This document shows, piece after piece, positions 1 through 6,828 of a stretch of 27,573 bases of DNA (position 1 is the first letter of the stretch; each line of letters starts with the position of its first letter). The stretch comes from UMGS1908 sp045655005 (GTDB lineage: Bacteria; Bacillota; Clostridia; Christensenellales; UBA1242). The notes beneath the pieces were generated by a model. The model was not told where the DNA came from. It worked only from the letters and a program-made list of their open reading frames with translations, and made no database searches. The stretch lies in NCBI GenBank assembly GCA_045655005.1, contig JAZOOJ010000010.1, positions 1 to 27,573 of the forward strand, read 5' to 3'. Both the position numbers and the translations under genes were made by a program.

Positions 1-1
1 C

Positions 2-805
2 GAAAAAAGAGATAACAATAATAATTTAATTGGTGTTTCTATTGTAAATCAAAATACGATATTGTTGTTATGTGTAAATAAAGAATATAGAAATCAAGGA
101 ATAGGAACTTTATTATTAAAGGAATCTGAAGATTATATTAAAAAGCAAGGGTATAAAGAAGTAAATGTCGGAGTTGGCTATGATTATTTAATGCCAGGAG
201 TCCCAACAAGTAAAATGGTTTATGAAGAAGAATTAGAAAAAGATAATATTTATAAAGATGTTGATGATTCTGCTTATAAATTTTTTAAAAACAAAGGATA
301 TTTTCATTCATGGGAAGATGCTAATTGCTTTGATATGAGACTTGACTTAGAAAACTTTAAACAAGATAATTATGAAATAGGTAAATCCATAAATGGGATA
401 ACTTATACATGGGCGAAATTATCTGATTTGGAACAAATAATTAAGTGTACTAATGACGCCTGCGAAGATTTTTCACAGTATTATAAAAATAAAAAATTGT
501 ATAACAATGGTAATAGTCAAACAGCTTTAATTGCTAAAGATGGTAAAGATGTTGTTGGAACTTTAATTATTAGTAATGAAACTGAAGCTAAAGGACTTGG
601 AAGTGTGGGGTGTACAACTGTTAAGCAAAGTCATAGAGGAAAACATATTGGCGTAAATCTTGTTATATTAGGCACAAAATATTTAAAAGATATTGGCTTA
701 AAACAAGCTTATTTAGGTTATACATATACGGGACTAGATAAAATGTATGGTTATGCTGGCTACAAAATTTGCATTTATTATTTTATGGCAAAAAAACAGT
801 TTTAA
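2..805 (+). CDS. Tandem GNAT acetyltransferase, 5' end cut by window
   Basis: The reading frame is open from base 2, so the true start lies outside the window. The first possible internal start (TTG at 62) would cut off the beta strand before the acetyl-CoA loop and is unlikely. Two GNAT domains are visible. The first has the acetyl-CoA loop R-N-Q-G-I-G soon after the window start; the second, in the C-terminal half, has H-R-G-K-H-I-G. Two-domain GNATs acetylate small molecules or proteins from acetyl-CoA; the substrate cannot be told. The stop is followed within a few bases by an ftsW-tail repeat, so this is cargo of the cassette array. The repeat carrying its promoter would lie upstream of the window. 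Confidence 0.8.
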   Translation, partial: EKRDNNNNLIGVSIVNQNTILLLCVNKEYRNQGIGTLLLKESEDYIKKQGYKEVNVGVGYDYLMPGVPTSKMVYEEELEKDNIYKDVDDSAYKFFKNKGYFHSWEDANCFDMRLDLENFKQDNYEIGKSINGITYTWAKLSDLEQIIKCTNDACEDFSQYYKNKKLYNNGNSQTALIAKDGKDVVGTLIISNETEAKGLGSVGCTTVKQSHRGKHIGVNLVILGTKYLKDIGLKQAYLGYTYTGLDKMYGYAGYKICIYYFMAKKQF

Positions 806-961
806 TTTATAATACAATAACTCGTGTTAAGAGGCTCAATTCCACCGACAGGACTTCCGCTCCCATTTATCTCTGCCGGTTCAACAAGTTTGCTAGTTTT
901 TATGAGTGCGATTGGTGTTGTACTGAATGTGGATAGGCAGAGCAGGAAGAATAGAATTTAA
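806..961 (+). repeat. ftsW-tail repeat R1 (intact reading frame)
   Basis: The junction motif (TATAATACAATAACT, 808-822) is followed by a frame from 821 to the TAA at 959-961 that encodes the C-terminus of an FtsW/SpoVE/RodA-family (SEDS) protein: P-P-T-G-L-P-L-P-F-I-S-A-G, then S-A-I-G-V-V-L-N-V-D-R. SEDS proteins are membrane peptidoglycan glycosyltransferases and this is their conserved last periplasmic loop and helix. The fragment has no start of its own and an in-frame TAA just upstream, so it is a displaced gene end. It is the most complete copy, ending in a basic tail. Confidence 0.9.
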
Positions 962-972
962 AATTTTGAATG

Positions 973-1029
973 AAAATGTATACAACTTGCAATCAAAGCG
1001 TATACATTTTTTTATTTGTGTGGTATAAT
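973..1029 (+). promoter_or_regulatory. R1 hairpin-promoter for the next cargo gene
   Basis: Inverted arms AAAATGTATAC (973-983) and GTATACATTTT (1000-1010) are followed by a T-run, so the hairpin could terminate upstream transcription. Its right arm overlaps a -35-like TATACA (1001-1006), which is 17 bp from an extended -10 (TGG-TATAAT, hexamer 1024-1029). A ribosome site (AGGAG, about 1038-1042) and ATG 1051 follow. The same layout recurs at five other places in the array. The 8-mer TGTATACA is itself palindromic, so a repressor site is also possible. Confidence 0.75.
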
Positions 1030-1050
1030 AAAATCGTAGGAGAAATAAGT

Positions 1051-1725
1051 ATGGCAATAAAAGGATTTTTATTTACAAAAGCAAAGGATAAAAGTAGGGT
1101 TGATATAATAACAAATTATATTTGGTCACTAAATTTTACAAAGGATAGACCAGTACATATTGATTACAATGAAACGATTTCAGAGATAAGTGCGAAATTA
1201 ACATCAGCTAGATATTTAATTAAAGTGCGTCCAGATACAGAACTTGAAGAAATTAAAGAACTACTTTTAAAAAAGATGTATATTAAAGTAGAAGAAAATA
1301 AAATTTTAAGGATAATAGATGACGAATGTGCTGTTTTAAAACTATATACAATAGATAAAAAAGAGATGCGCTATGGCTTGGAGTTTATTGACCATATCGC
1401 TCTTAAATTTATAGGTTTATTAAAAGAGGGTTTGTCGAATTCTCGACCAGTGTCTATTGAAATGTCAGAATGTTATACAACTAAAAAAATAAAGATAGAA
1501 ATTAAAGATGATAAATTATTTATAAATGCGGAACAGGCACAAGGAAAGTTGACAGATATTGCAAAACAAATAGTGAAAGACATTGAAGATGATGTTGAAA
1601 ATTGGTCTTTGTTTTATTATGGTAATTTACACTCTATTGAAGAATATCAAGAAAAAGACTGGAAAAAGATTCATGTTAAAGAAGTAGAACAGGAGCTAAG
1701 CGCATTAAAATCTATAGTGCAATAA
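1051..1725 (+). CDS. Unknown cassette cargo protein, 224 aa
   Basis: I do not recognise this family. ATG 1051 is chosen because AGGAG lies just upstream and the R1 promoter ends at 1029; an upstream in-frame ATG at 970 lies before the promoter. The protein is soluble-looking and charged, without signal peptide or membrane helix. Its middle and C-terminal parts alternate short beta-type stretches with Lys/Glu-rich helices. The last residues (S-I-V-Q-stop) are encoded by the conserved junction motif of the next repeat, so the repeat donates the stop codon. Single-gene cargo of the R1-R2 cassette. Confidence 0.75.
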   Translation: MAIKGFLFTKAKDKSRVDIITNYIWSLNFTKDRPVHIDYNETISEISAKLTSARYLIKVRPDTELEEIKELLLKKMYIKVEENKILRIIDDECAVLKLYTIDKKEMRYGLEFIDHIALKFIGLLKEGLSNSRPVSIEMSECYTTKKIKIEIKDDKLFINAEQAQGKLTDIAKQIVKDIEDDVENWSLFYYGNLHSIEEYQEKDWKKIHVKEVEQELSALKSIVQ

Positions 1726-1845
1726 CTCGTGTTAACAGGTTCAATCCCGCCGACAGGACTTCCGCTCCCATTTATCTCTGCCGGTAGCACTTCACTCTTG
1801 GTTTTTATGTCTGCAATAGGTGTTGTTCTAAATGTAGACCGATAA
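1713..1845 (+). repeat. ftsW-tail repeat R2 (intact reading frame)
   Basis: The junction motif TATAGTGCAATAACT (1713-1727) runs into a SEDS C-terminal frame (1726-1845, stop TAA 1843-1845) with the same 34 residues from G-S-I-P-P to L-N-V-D as R1 and R3. About 36 bases in the first half are identical to R1, but the second half differs from R1 at most synonymous positions, including a serine written AGC here and TCA there. This mosaic points to divergence under protein selection, possibly with local recombination. Unlike the other copies it is not followed by the GTATAC hairpin. Confidence 0.9.
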
Positions 1846-1876
1846 AGTAGGAATATAAAATTACATTGATCATTGC

Positions 1877-1904
1877 TTGACTTAAAAATATAAAACTGTA
1901 TAAT
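1877..1904 (+). promoter_or_regulatory. Sigma-A-type promoter, likely leaderless transcript
   Basis: TTGACT (1877-1882), a 16 bp spacer and TATAAT (1899-1904) form a near-consensus promoter. The expected start point, about 7 bases after the -10, falls on or next to ATG 1911, and there is no ribosome site between. The HD gene is therefore probably translated from a leaderless mRNA. This promoter replaces the hairpin-promoter found after the other repeats. Confidence 0.7.
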
Positions 1905-1910
1905 AAAAGT

Positions 1911-2654
1911 ATGGAACAAATTATTCAATCATACAATATGATTTTTTGGAATTTTGTAAAAAATTATGATTTGAACAATCCTAATTTAATGCGAAAAGTT
2001 ATTCATTCTTTTACAGTAGCGGAGAGTTGTTTTTCTATTGCGAGTCATTTGAAATTTGATAAAAAAACGAGAGAGTTTTTATATCTAATTGGTTTACTGC
2101 ATGATTTGGGAAGATTTGAACAATGGCGATTATTTCAGACTTACAACGATCAACTAAGCGTTGACCATGCCAGCCTTTCTAGTGATTTGATTGATAAGAT
2201 GAATAATAAAGATTTATTCATTACTCGTGCACAAAAAAAATTTTTAAGAGAAGTTATATATTATCATAATAAACCAATAACTTTAAAGAACAAAGAGCAG
2301 AATAAATATATCGAGATAATTAAAAATGCCGATAGTTTTTGCAATATAGTTACTATTGCGAATGGTGCACAGCAAATGACAGTAAATGAAAATGGTGTAA
2401 CTGATGAAATTTATAATAATTTTGTAAAAGGGAAATCTTTATATGGATTAATGCCAAAAACAAAATTAGACAGATGTTTGTTGCTTTGTAATGCGTGTAA
2501 TTGCTTGACATTTAAGTTTTTGATAAAAGAAGTTGTTGAAAGAAATTATATTGATTGTATGTATGAAGTTTTTTCATCATATTTAAATAAAGAGGATGTT
2601 AAATTGTTCCAAAATGCTATGAATATATTGAGAAAAAAATTTATAATACAATAA
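1911..2654 (+). CDS. HD-domain hydrolase, 247 aa
   Basis: Metal-dependent HD-superfamily phosphohydrolase. Visible ligands are H32 (R-K-V-I-H-S), the H64-D65 doublet (L-L-H-D-L-G), D85-H86 and a later N-A-D. The family removes phosphate from nucleotides or other phosphoesters; the substrate is not predictable here. ATG 1911 sits directly after the -10 of a good promoter, which suggests leaderless translation; M10 (1938) is an alternative but also lacks a ribosome site. The stop codon and last residues (F-I-I-Q) come from the junction motif of repeat R3. Cargo of the R2-R3 cassette. Confidence 0.8.
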   Translation: MEQIIQSYNMIFWNFVKNYDLNNPNLMRKVIHSFTVAESCFSIASHLKFDKKTREFLYLIGLLHDLGRFEQWRLFQTYNDQLSVDHASLSSDLIDKMNNKDLFITRAQKKFLREVIYYHNKPITLKNKEQNKYIEIIKNADSFCNIVTIANGAQQMTVNENGVTDEIYNNFVKGKSLYGLMPKTKLDRCLLLCNACNCLTFKFLIKEVVERNYIDCMYEVFSSYLNKEDVKLFQNAMNILRKKFIIQ

Positions 2655-2789
2655 CTGATGTTAATAGGTTCAATCCCACCAACGGGATTACCTTTGCCTT
2701 TCATTAGTGCAGGTTCAACTTCGCTGTTAGTTTTCATGAGTGCGATAGGGGTTGTGCTTAATGTGGATGTGCAGTCAAGAAAAAGTAAA
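2642..2789 (+). repeat. ftsW-tail repeat R3 (stop lost)
   Basis: The junction motif TATAATACAATAACT (2642-2656) is followed by a SEDS C-terminal frame with the same 34 residues as R1 and R2. By hand count 21 codons differ from R1 and 23 from R2. The frame goes on past the V-D-V-Q-S-R tail without its own stop and reads through the hairpin-promoter to TAG 2871-2873. An ATG at 2658 can open this frame, but no ribosome site is visible, so I treat it as a remnant and not a gene. Confidence 0.9.
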
Positions 2790-2807
2790 TTTAAAAATTT
2801 TTTATTT

Positions 2808-2863
2808 AAAATGTATACAAATTGTAATCAAAGTGTATACATTTTCTTTTTTTGTGTTATAAT
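2808..2863 (+). promoter_or_regulatory. R3 hairpin-promoter
   Basis: Arms AAAATGTATAC (2808-2818) and GTATACATTTT (2835-2845); -35-like TATACA (2836-2841); 16 bp spacer; extended -10 TGT-TATAAT (hexamer 2858-2863). It lies 20 bp upstream of the GNAT start, with GGAG in between. Confidence 0.75.
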
Positions 2864-2883
2864 GCAAGCATAGGAGTGAAGAG

Positions 2884-3453
2884 ATGAAAGTTTATAAAGA
2901 ATATGTTTTGAAAAATGGAAAAAAACTAATTATAAGAAGTGCTGAAAAGCAAGACGCAAAAGAAGAACTTGAAATGTATAAAAAGAAGACAGGCGAAACT
3001 CCTTTTTTATCTCGTGGGACTGACGATACTTTCCCAAGTGTAGAAGATTTTGCAGATAATTATGAATATTATTTAGAAGATAATAGGAATTGTTACTTAG
3101 TGGCAATTTATAATGGAAAACTTATCGGTTCTGCGCATTTGGATTATTGCAGTAATAAAAAGAGAAGTGTTCATAAATGTGATATTGATTTAGGGATTTT
3201 AAAAGACTACTGGGGGTTAGGTATAGGTGGAAAACTTATGCAAACATTAATTGATATTGCACAAAAATCTAATTTTGAACAAGTTGAATTGTGTGTTGCA
3301 AATGCAAACGAACGAGCAATAAAGATGTATGAGTCGTTTGGTTTTGAAAAATTTGGAATTATGCCAAGAGCAATGAAATATGAAGACGGAACTTATATGG
3401 ATATGGTTTCAATGGTGAAATTCTTGCAAAAAGAATATAATAAAGAGCATTAG
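2884..3453 (+). CDS. GNAT acetyltransferase, 189 aa
   Basis: Single GNAT domain that moves acetyl from acetyl-CoA to an amine. The acetyl-CoA loop W-G-L-G-I-G-G lies near residues 110-116, followed by the C-terminal motif N-A-N-E-R-A-I-K-M-Y-E-S-F-G-F typical of RimI-like and antibiotic- or polyamine-type GNATs. The Y-W-G-L-G-I-G and D-G-x-Y-x-D-M motifs suggest the ribosomal-protein or small-molecule branch; the exact substrate is unknown. ATG 2884 has GGAG upstream and follows the R3 promoter. A hairpin overlaps the 3' end. Cargo of the R3-R4 cassette. Confidence 0.85.
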   Translation: MKVYKEYVLKNGKKLIIRSAEKQDAKEELEMYKKKTGETPFLSRGTDDTFPSVEDFADNYEYYLEDNRNCYLVAIYNGKLIGSAHLDYCSNKKRSVHKCDIDLGILKDYWGLGIGGKLMQTLIDIAQKSNFEQVELCVANANERAIKMYESFGFEKFGIMPRAMKYEDGTYMDMVSMVKFLQKEYNKEH

Positions 3454-3467
3454 AATTGCTCTTTATT
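3439..3467 (+). terminator. Hairpin at the end of the GNAT gene
   Basis: Perfect 11 bp arms AATAAAGAGCA (3439-3449) and TGCTCTTTATT (3457-3467) span the stop codon at 3451-3453. The T-tract is short, so termination strength is uncertain. It may mark the cargo's own original 3' end, just ahead of repeat R4. Confidence 0.5.
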
Positions 3468-3479
3468 ATTGCCGAAAAT

Positions 3480-3618
3480 TTATAGTGCAATAATTCGTGT
3501 TAATGGGTAGCATACACCTACAGACTTGCCACTTTCCGTTTATTTCTGCAGGCTCAACAAGTTTACTAGTCTTTATGTCAGTAATAGTGGTTGTGTAGAA
3601 TGTTGACAGAAAGAGTAG
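3480..3618 (+). repeat. ftsW-tail repeat R4 (decayed)
   Basis: The junction motif TATAGTGCAATAATT (about 3481-3495) and a SEDS C-terminal frame are recognisable (F-P-F-I-S-A-G-S-T-S-L-L-V-F-M-S). The P-P-T-G-L-P-L-P block has degenerated, and an in-frame TAG (3596-3598) replaces the Leu before N-V-D. This copy can no longer serve as a functional ftsW end and looks older than R1-R3. Confidence 0.85.
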
Positions 3619-3645
3619 GAAAAGAAAAATTTAATATTTTTTATA

Positions 3646-3702
3646 AAAATGTATACAAATTGAAATCAAAGTGTATGCATTTTTATTTTTTTATGGTAAA
3701 AT
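3646..3702 (+). promoter_or_regulatory. R4 hairpin-promoter
   Basis: Left arm AAAATGTATAC (3647-3656) and right arm GTATGCATTTTT from 3673. The -35-like TATGCA (3674-3679), 17 bp spacer and extended -10 TGG-TAAAAT (hexamer 3697-3702) match the other cassettes. Confidence 0.7.
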
Positions 3703-3721
3703 TAATATGGAGTGTGAATTT

Positions 3722-4444
3722 ATGAAGAAAAATATATTGATAGGTATGAAAACATATAATATAGAGCTTGTTACTAACGGCATGGAAAATTTTGATCAAA
3801 TTGTTTTATGTTTTCATGGTTTTAATGGTGATAAATGGGGCGATGCTTATAGCGGATTAAAGAATAGAGTAGAAAATTCTTTAGTATGTTCATTTGATTC
3901 TTGTGGGCATGGAAATAGCGAGGTTTCGTCTGAAGATATGAGATTAGACCTTGTTTTAGAAGAGATAAATGTTGTTGTTAACTTTTTGTTAGATGTCGAA
4001 CCTAATAAACCAATCATGTTTGTTGCAGGAAGTTATGGAGCCTATAGAGTTATGCAGTATTTAATTAAATATAAACCAAAAATTAGCAAAATAATTTATA
4101 TAAATCCTGCATTTAGAATTTTAAATATAATTGAAAAAGTAAAAGAATTTAAATATTCAGAACTTAAAGAAAATGACAAAGTTATAATGAAAAGAAGTTT
4201 AAACAAGTTTATAAGAAAGACTTTTTTAGATGATTTATACCATAATAGTTTATATGCAGAGACCTATGATATTCCTTACAAAACGCAAATAGTTATAGGG
4301 GAAAGAGATTCTCTTGTTCCAGTTGAAGACACTTTAGAAATTGCTAGAAAATACGCTTATGATATAACTTATTTAGATGAGGAACACTGTATTGAGAATA
4401 AAGAGAGTTGGCAAATAATTGCTAAAATGATAGAGGGAAATTAA
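3722..4444 (+). CDS. Alpha/beta-hydrolase, 240 aa
   Basis: Serine hydrolase of the alpha/beta fold. The oxyanion-side H-G motif (F-H-G-F-N-G, residues 31-36), nucleophile motif A-G-S-Y-G with S104, an acid in E-R-D-S-L-V-P and a C-terminal His in E-E-H-C complete a plausible triad. The substrate (ester, lipid or peptide) is unknown. ATG 3722 is preferred because GGAG lies 9 bases upstream; in-frame upstream codons fall inside the promoter. The stop overlaps the next gene's ATG by one base (TAATG), so the two genes are translationally coupled cargo of one cassette. Confidence 0.85.
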   Translation: MKKNILIGMKTYNIELVTNGMENFDQIVLCFHGFNGDKWGDAYSGLKNRVENSLVCSFDSCGHGNSEVSSEDMRLDLVLEEINVVVNFLLDVEPNKPIMFVAGSYGAYRVMQYLIKYKPKISKIIYINPAFRILNIIEKVKEFKYSELKENDKVIMKRSLNKFIRKTFLDDLYHNSLYAETYDIPYKTQIVIGERDSLVPVEDTLEIARKYAYDITYLDEEHCIENKESWQIIAKMIEGN

Positions 4445-5016
4445 TGAAAAATATAATAATAGGTGGAACTGTAAGGTCTGGGAAAACAACATTGGCAAAC
4501 CTTTTAAGAAACAGGTTTGGATATTCGAAGGTGGAGAGCGATACTATTGTAAATGCTTTTGATAAAGTATATCCTGAATTAGGTATAATTCATAAAAATG
4601 CAGAATTGGCAAGAAAACAATATGAACCGTTTTTGTTTGAAATTTTGAATGGCTTTTGTAAAGATTTGAAATATGCTGGGAATGTCACAGTTTTTCCTGG
4701 CTCACAGTTTTTGCCTGAAAATCTTGCAAAATATGAGAAACTAGATAAATATATCGTGGTGTTTTTAGGAATAAATGCATCTTCTGCGGAGGAAATGATT
4801 AAAGTTATTAGAAAAAACGATACAGAAGATGATTGGACACACAAAAAAGATGATGAATGGATGCTGAGATCTTGCAATAATATAATTCATGAAAGTCAAA
4901 AAATAGAACAAGAATGTAAAAAGTATGGTTTTTATTATTTTAATACTTTTGATGATAGAATGTTTGTTTTGAATCAAATCTGCGATAAGATAAAAAATTT
5001 ACAATGCAATAACTGA
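4444..5016 (+). CDS. P-loop NTPase/kinase-like protein, 190 aa
   Basis: A Walker A motif G-T-V-R-S-G-K-T-T (residues 8-16) opens the protein, followed by V-E-S-D-T, where adenylate-kinase-like enzymes have their DD/ED acid. The size and a C-terminal I-N-T-F-D-D-R type end suit a small-molecule or nucleotide kinase. The substrate is unknown. It is coupled to the upstream alpha/beta hydrolase by a 1-base overlap. Its last codons (C-N-N-stop) read through the junction motif of repeat R5 in a different frame from the other cargo genes, ending at TGA 5014-5016. Confidence 0.75.
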   Translation: MKNIIIGGTVRSGKTTLANLLRNRFGYSKVESDTIVNAFDKVYPELGIIHKNAELARKQYEPFLFEILNGFCKDLKYAGNVTVFPGSQFLPENLAKYEKLDKYIVVFLGINASSAEEMIKVIRKNDTEDDWTHKKDDEWMLRSCNNIIHESQKIEQECKKYGFYYFNTFDDRMFVLNQICDKIKNLQCNN

Positions 5017-5135
5017 TGCTAACAGGCTCGAGTCCATCACTAGGGTTTCCGATTCTGTTAATCTCTGCGGATTAAACTTCGTTGCTTGTTTTTATGAGTG
5101 TGATAGGGGTTGTGCTTAATGTCGACAGGCAATAA
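5000..5135 (+). repeat. ftsW-tail repeat R5 (decayed)
   Basis: The junction motif (variant TACAATGCAATAACT) overlaps the end of the kinase-like gene. The SEDS C-terminal frame persists to TAA 5133-5135 with T-S-L-L-V-F-M-S and G-V-V-L-N-V-D-R-Q, but the P-P-T-G block has changed and an in-frame TAA sits where the A-G-S-T loop should be. Non-functional remnant. Confidence 0.85.
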
Positions 5136-5164
5136 CGAAAAAGTGAGATTTTAAAATTTTTATT

Positions 5165-5209
5165 AAATGCATACAAAGGGTATACATTTTTGTTTTTTTA
5201 TGTTATGAT
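5165..5209 (+). promoter_or_regulatory. R5 hairpin-promoter
   Basis: Shorter hairpin with arms AAATGCATAC (5165-5174) and GTATACATTT (5180-5189). TATACA (5181-5186), a 17 bp spacer and extended -10 TGT-TATGAT (hexamer 5204-5209) follow. Unlike the other cassettes it has a leader of about 55 bases before the cargo start. Confidence 0.65.
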
Positions 5210-5272
5210 ATTTTTAATATTAATCTAAATTCGTCTTAATGGTATGCTAAGTGAAAAATTATAAGGGGGCTT

Positions 5273-5848
5273 ATGAAATCAGAGGCAAAAAAAATCTATT
5301 ATAAAAAAGGTGGAAGAAAGTTTAGGAATCTTTTGCTTGCTCACATTATTCTATATGGAAATCCTATTTTGTGTGTAGTCTTAGATTGGATAGGGTGTTG
5401 GGATATAGGCGTCAATTTTGGCGCTGTAGGTATTATTTTGATGTTTTTGACTTCTGTGTTAACTTTTTTATTGTCCATTGCAATTTTTTCATTATTTATA
5501 CCTAGAACAAAATTTAAAGAGATAGAATACGAAGGAAATAAAATTGCTGTATTTACAAACAAAAAATCCTTAAGCAAAGGAACGCTAACGCTTTATATTA
5601 ATGGAAATGAAACAAGTAAAGAGTATAATAGGTTTGTAGATTATAAATGGGGTCATTATCGCAGATTTGAGTTACTTCTTATAATATTCGATGTTTTATT
5701 TTATTCAAAAGCAAAAAAAGAAGAAATTAAAAGTGGGAAAAACATTGTTAAAATCTCAGAAACAATTGATAATTACAGAATATCTGCAAAATATAATCGT
5801 TTTACAAAGAAGATAAAAATTAAAATAAATAACAAGGATTTTGTGTAA
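5273..5848 (+). CDS. Unknown membrane protein, 191 aa
   Basis: I do not recognise this family. ATG 5273 has a strong ribosome site (AAGGGGG, 3-4 bases before the TTATG). A basic N-terminus is followed by two hydrophobic stretches, roughly residues 18-42 and 50-80, and then a Lys-rich, probably cytoplasmic C-terminal domain of about 110 residues with beta-type segments. No catalytic motif is visible. Cargo of the cassette that begins with R5; no ftsW tail follows it directly. Confidence 0.7.
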   Translation: MKSEAKKIYYKKGGRKFRNLLLAHIILYGNPILCVVLDWIGCWDIGVNFGAVGIILMFLTSVLTFLLSIAIFSLFIPRTKFKEIEYEGNKIAVFTNKKSLSKGTLTLYINGNETSKEYNRFVDYKWGHYRRFELLLIIFDVLFYSKAKKEEIKSGKNIVKISETIDNYRISAKYNRFTKKIKIKINNKDFV

Positions 5849-5922
5849 TAGCAATTTTAATTTAACATATTTACTATTTAATTAAACAATGTGTTGTCAT
5901 AGCATATTTTAATAGTGTTTAA

Positions 5923-6058
5923 ATGGTTGGTGTAAATGTAAATGGTTTAAAGATTCCAATAATTAGGTCGCAAAAAGTACTTATATACTCTTGCGTTTAT
6001 TAGTGTGGTACTAATAGCATTTGTTTTTGTGGGAGCGTTATGGACTGGATATGCATAG
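5923..6058 (+). pseudogene. Possible frameshifted small membrane ORF
   Basis: In this 304-base interval between genes, an ORF starts at ATG 5923 (M-V-G-V-N-V-N-G-L-K) and stops at 6001-6003. A +1/-1 shift at the A5 run (5972-5976) would continue it to TAG 6056-6058, adding a hydrophobic helix (T-L-A-F-I-S-V-V-L-I-A-F-V-F-V-G-A). The joined product would be about 44 residues with one membrane segment. No ribosome site is evident. It may be decayed cargo, a sequencing error or chance. Confidence 0.3.
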
Positions 6059-6087
6059 AATTGAGAATAAAATTAAAAGTTGAGAAC

Positions 6088-6133
6088 AAAAATGCATATA
6101 AACCGTATGCATTTTTGTTTTATGTGCTATAAT
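6088..6133 (+). promoter_or_regulatory. R6 hairpin-promoter without ftsW tail
   Basis: Arms AAAAATGCATA (6088-6098) and the GTATGCATTTTT arm from 6105; -35-like TATGCA (6106-6111); 16 bp spacer; extended -10 TGC-TATAAT (hexamer 6128-6133). The promoter half of the repeat is kept, but no SEDS-coding sequence can be found upstream, so this unit is a half repeat. It drives the GNAT gene at 6153. Confidence 0.7.
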
Positions 6134-6152
6134 CAAAATATAGGAGATGTTT

Positions 6153-6797
6153 ATGGAAGAAAAAGATATCCCAGATTTGAATATTTTTATGATGTGTGAA
6201 AAATATAATAAGTCTGCATCTAGAAAAATTCCAAAAGGTTATCATATTAGAAAACTAAGAAAAGATGAGTTGGAAACTTGGTTTTTGTTTCCTTTTGATA
6301 CTATTGATGGAGACAAAACGGGATATTTAGAATTTATGAAAGAATATTTTAAAAATGTATATTCAAGCAAAAGTGAAATTTTTTATAATAGTTGTTTAGT
6401 TGTTTGTAATAATAAAGATATTCCGATTGCAACATGTTTTGCGTGGAAAGCATATAATAAATATTGGACAATTCATTGGTTTAAAACTTTAAAAACGGAA
6501 GAGGGAAAAGGGTTGGGAAGGTCAATCTTAACTGAGGTTATGAATTCGATTCCCGAGAATGAATTTCCTGTGTATTTACACACTCAACCAGGAAGTTTTA
6601 GGGCAATAAAGATTTATAGTGATTTTGGATTTAAAATTTTAACAGATGATTTTATAGGAACTCGAAAAAATAATTATAAAGAAAGTATTAAATTTTTAAA
6701 ACATTTTATGAAGCAATATTATGACGATTTAGAATTTGCAAAATCAGATGAAAAATTTAGTAATGTTGCAAAATTATACGACATAAACGAGTTTTAG
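6153..6797 (+). CDS. GNAT acetyltransferase, 214 aa
   Basis: Acetyl-CoA-dependent N-acetyltransferase with the loop E-G-K-G-L-G-R-S in the second half and a later P-G-S-F-R-A-I-K-I-Y-S-D-F-G-F motif. ATG 6153 is chosen because AGGAG (6142-6146) is 6 bases upstream; ATG 6147 directly abuts the ribosome site and is less likely. The N-terminal ~70 residues are not clearly GNAT-like and may shape the substrate site. Substrate unknown. Cargo between R6 and R7. Confidence 0.8.
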   Translation: MEEKDIPDLNIFMMCEKYNKSASRKIPKGYHIRKLRKDELETWFLFPFDTIDGDKTGYLEFMKEYFKNVYSSKSEIFYNSCLVVCNNKDIPIATCFAWKAYNKYWTIHWFKTLKTEEGKGLGRSILTEVMNSIPENEFPVYLHTQPGSFRAIKIYSDFGFKILTDDFIGTRKNNYKESIKFLKHFMKQYYDDLEFAKSDEKFSNVAKLYDINEF

Positions 6798-6828
6798 AAA
6801 TTTAAAATGATATTTAGTGGTAAAATCA

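Noticed and set aside
970..1050. N-terminal extension of the unknown cargo gene from ATG 970
   Set aside because: It would begin before the hairpin-promoter and the AGGAG; translation of the promoter sequence is a chance open frame.
1671..1928. Reverse-strand ORFs across repeats R2 and R3
   Set aside because: They are antisense to cargo gene ends and ftsW tails, have no ribosome sites and arise from the repeats' codon pattern.
2658..2873. 71-aa ORF within repeat R3
   Set aside because: It is the ftsW tail read on through the hairpin-promoter after loss of its stop; no ribosome site and no independent start signal.
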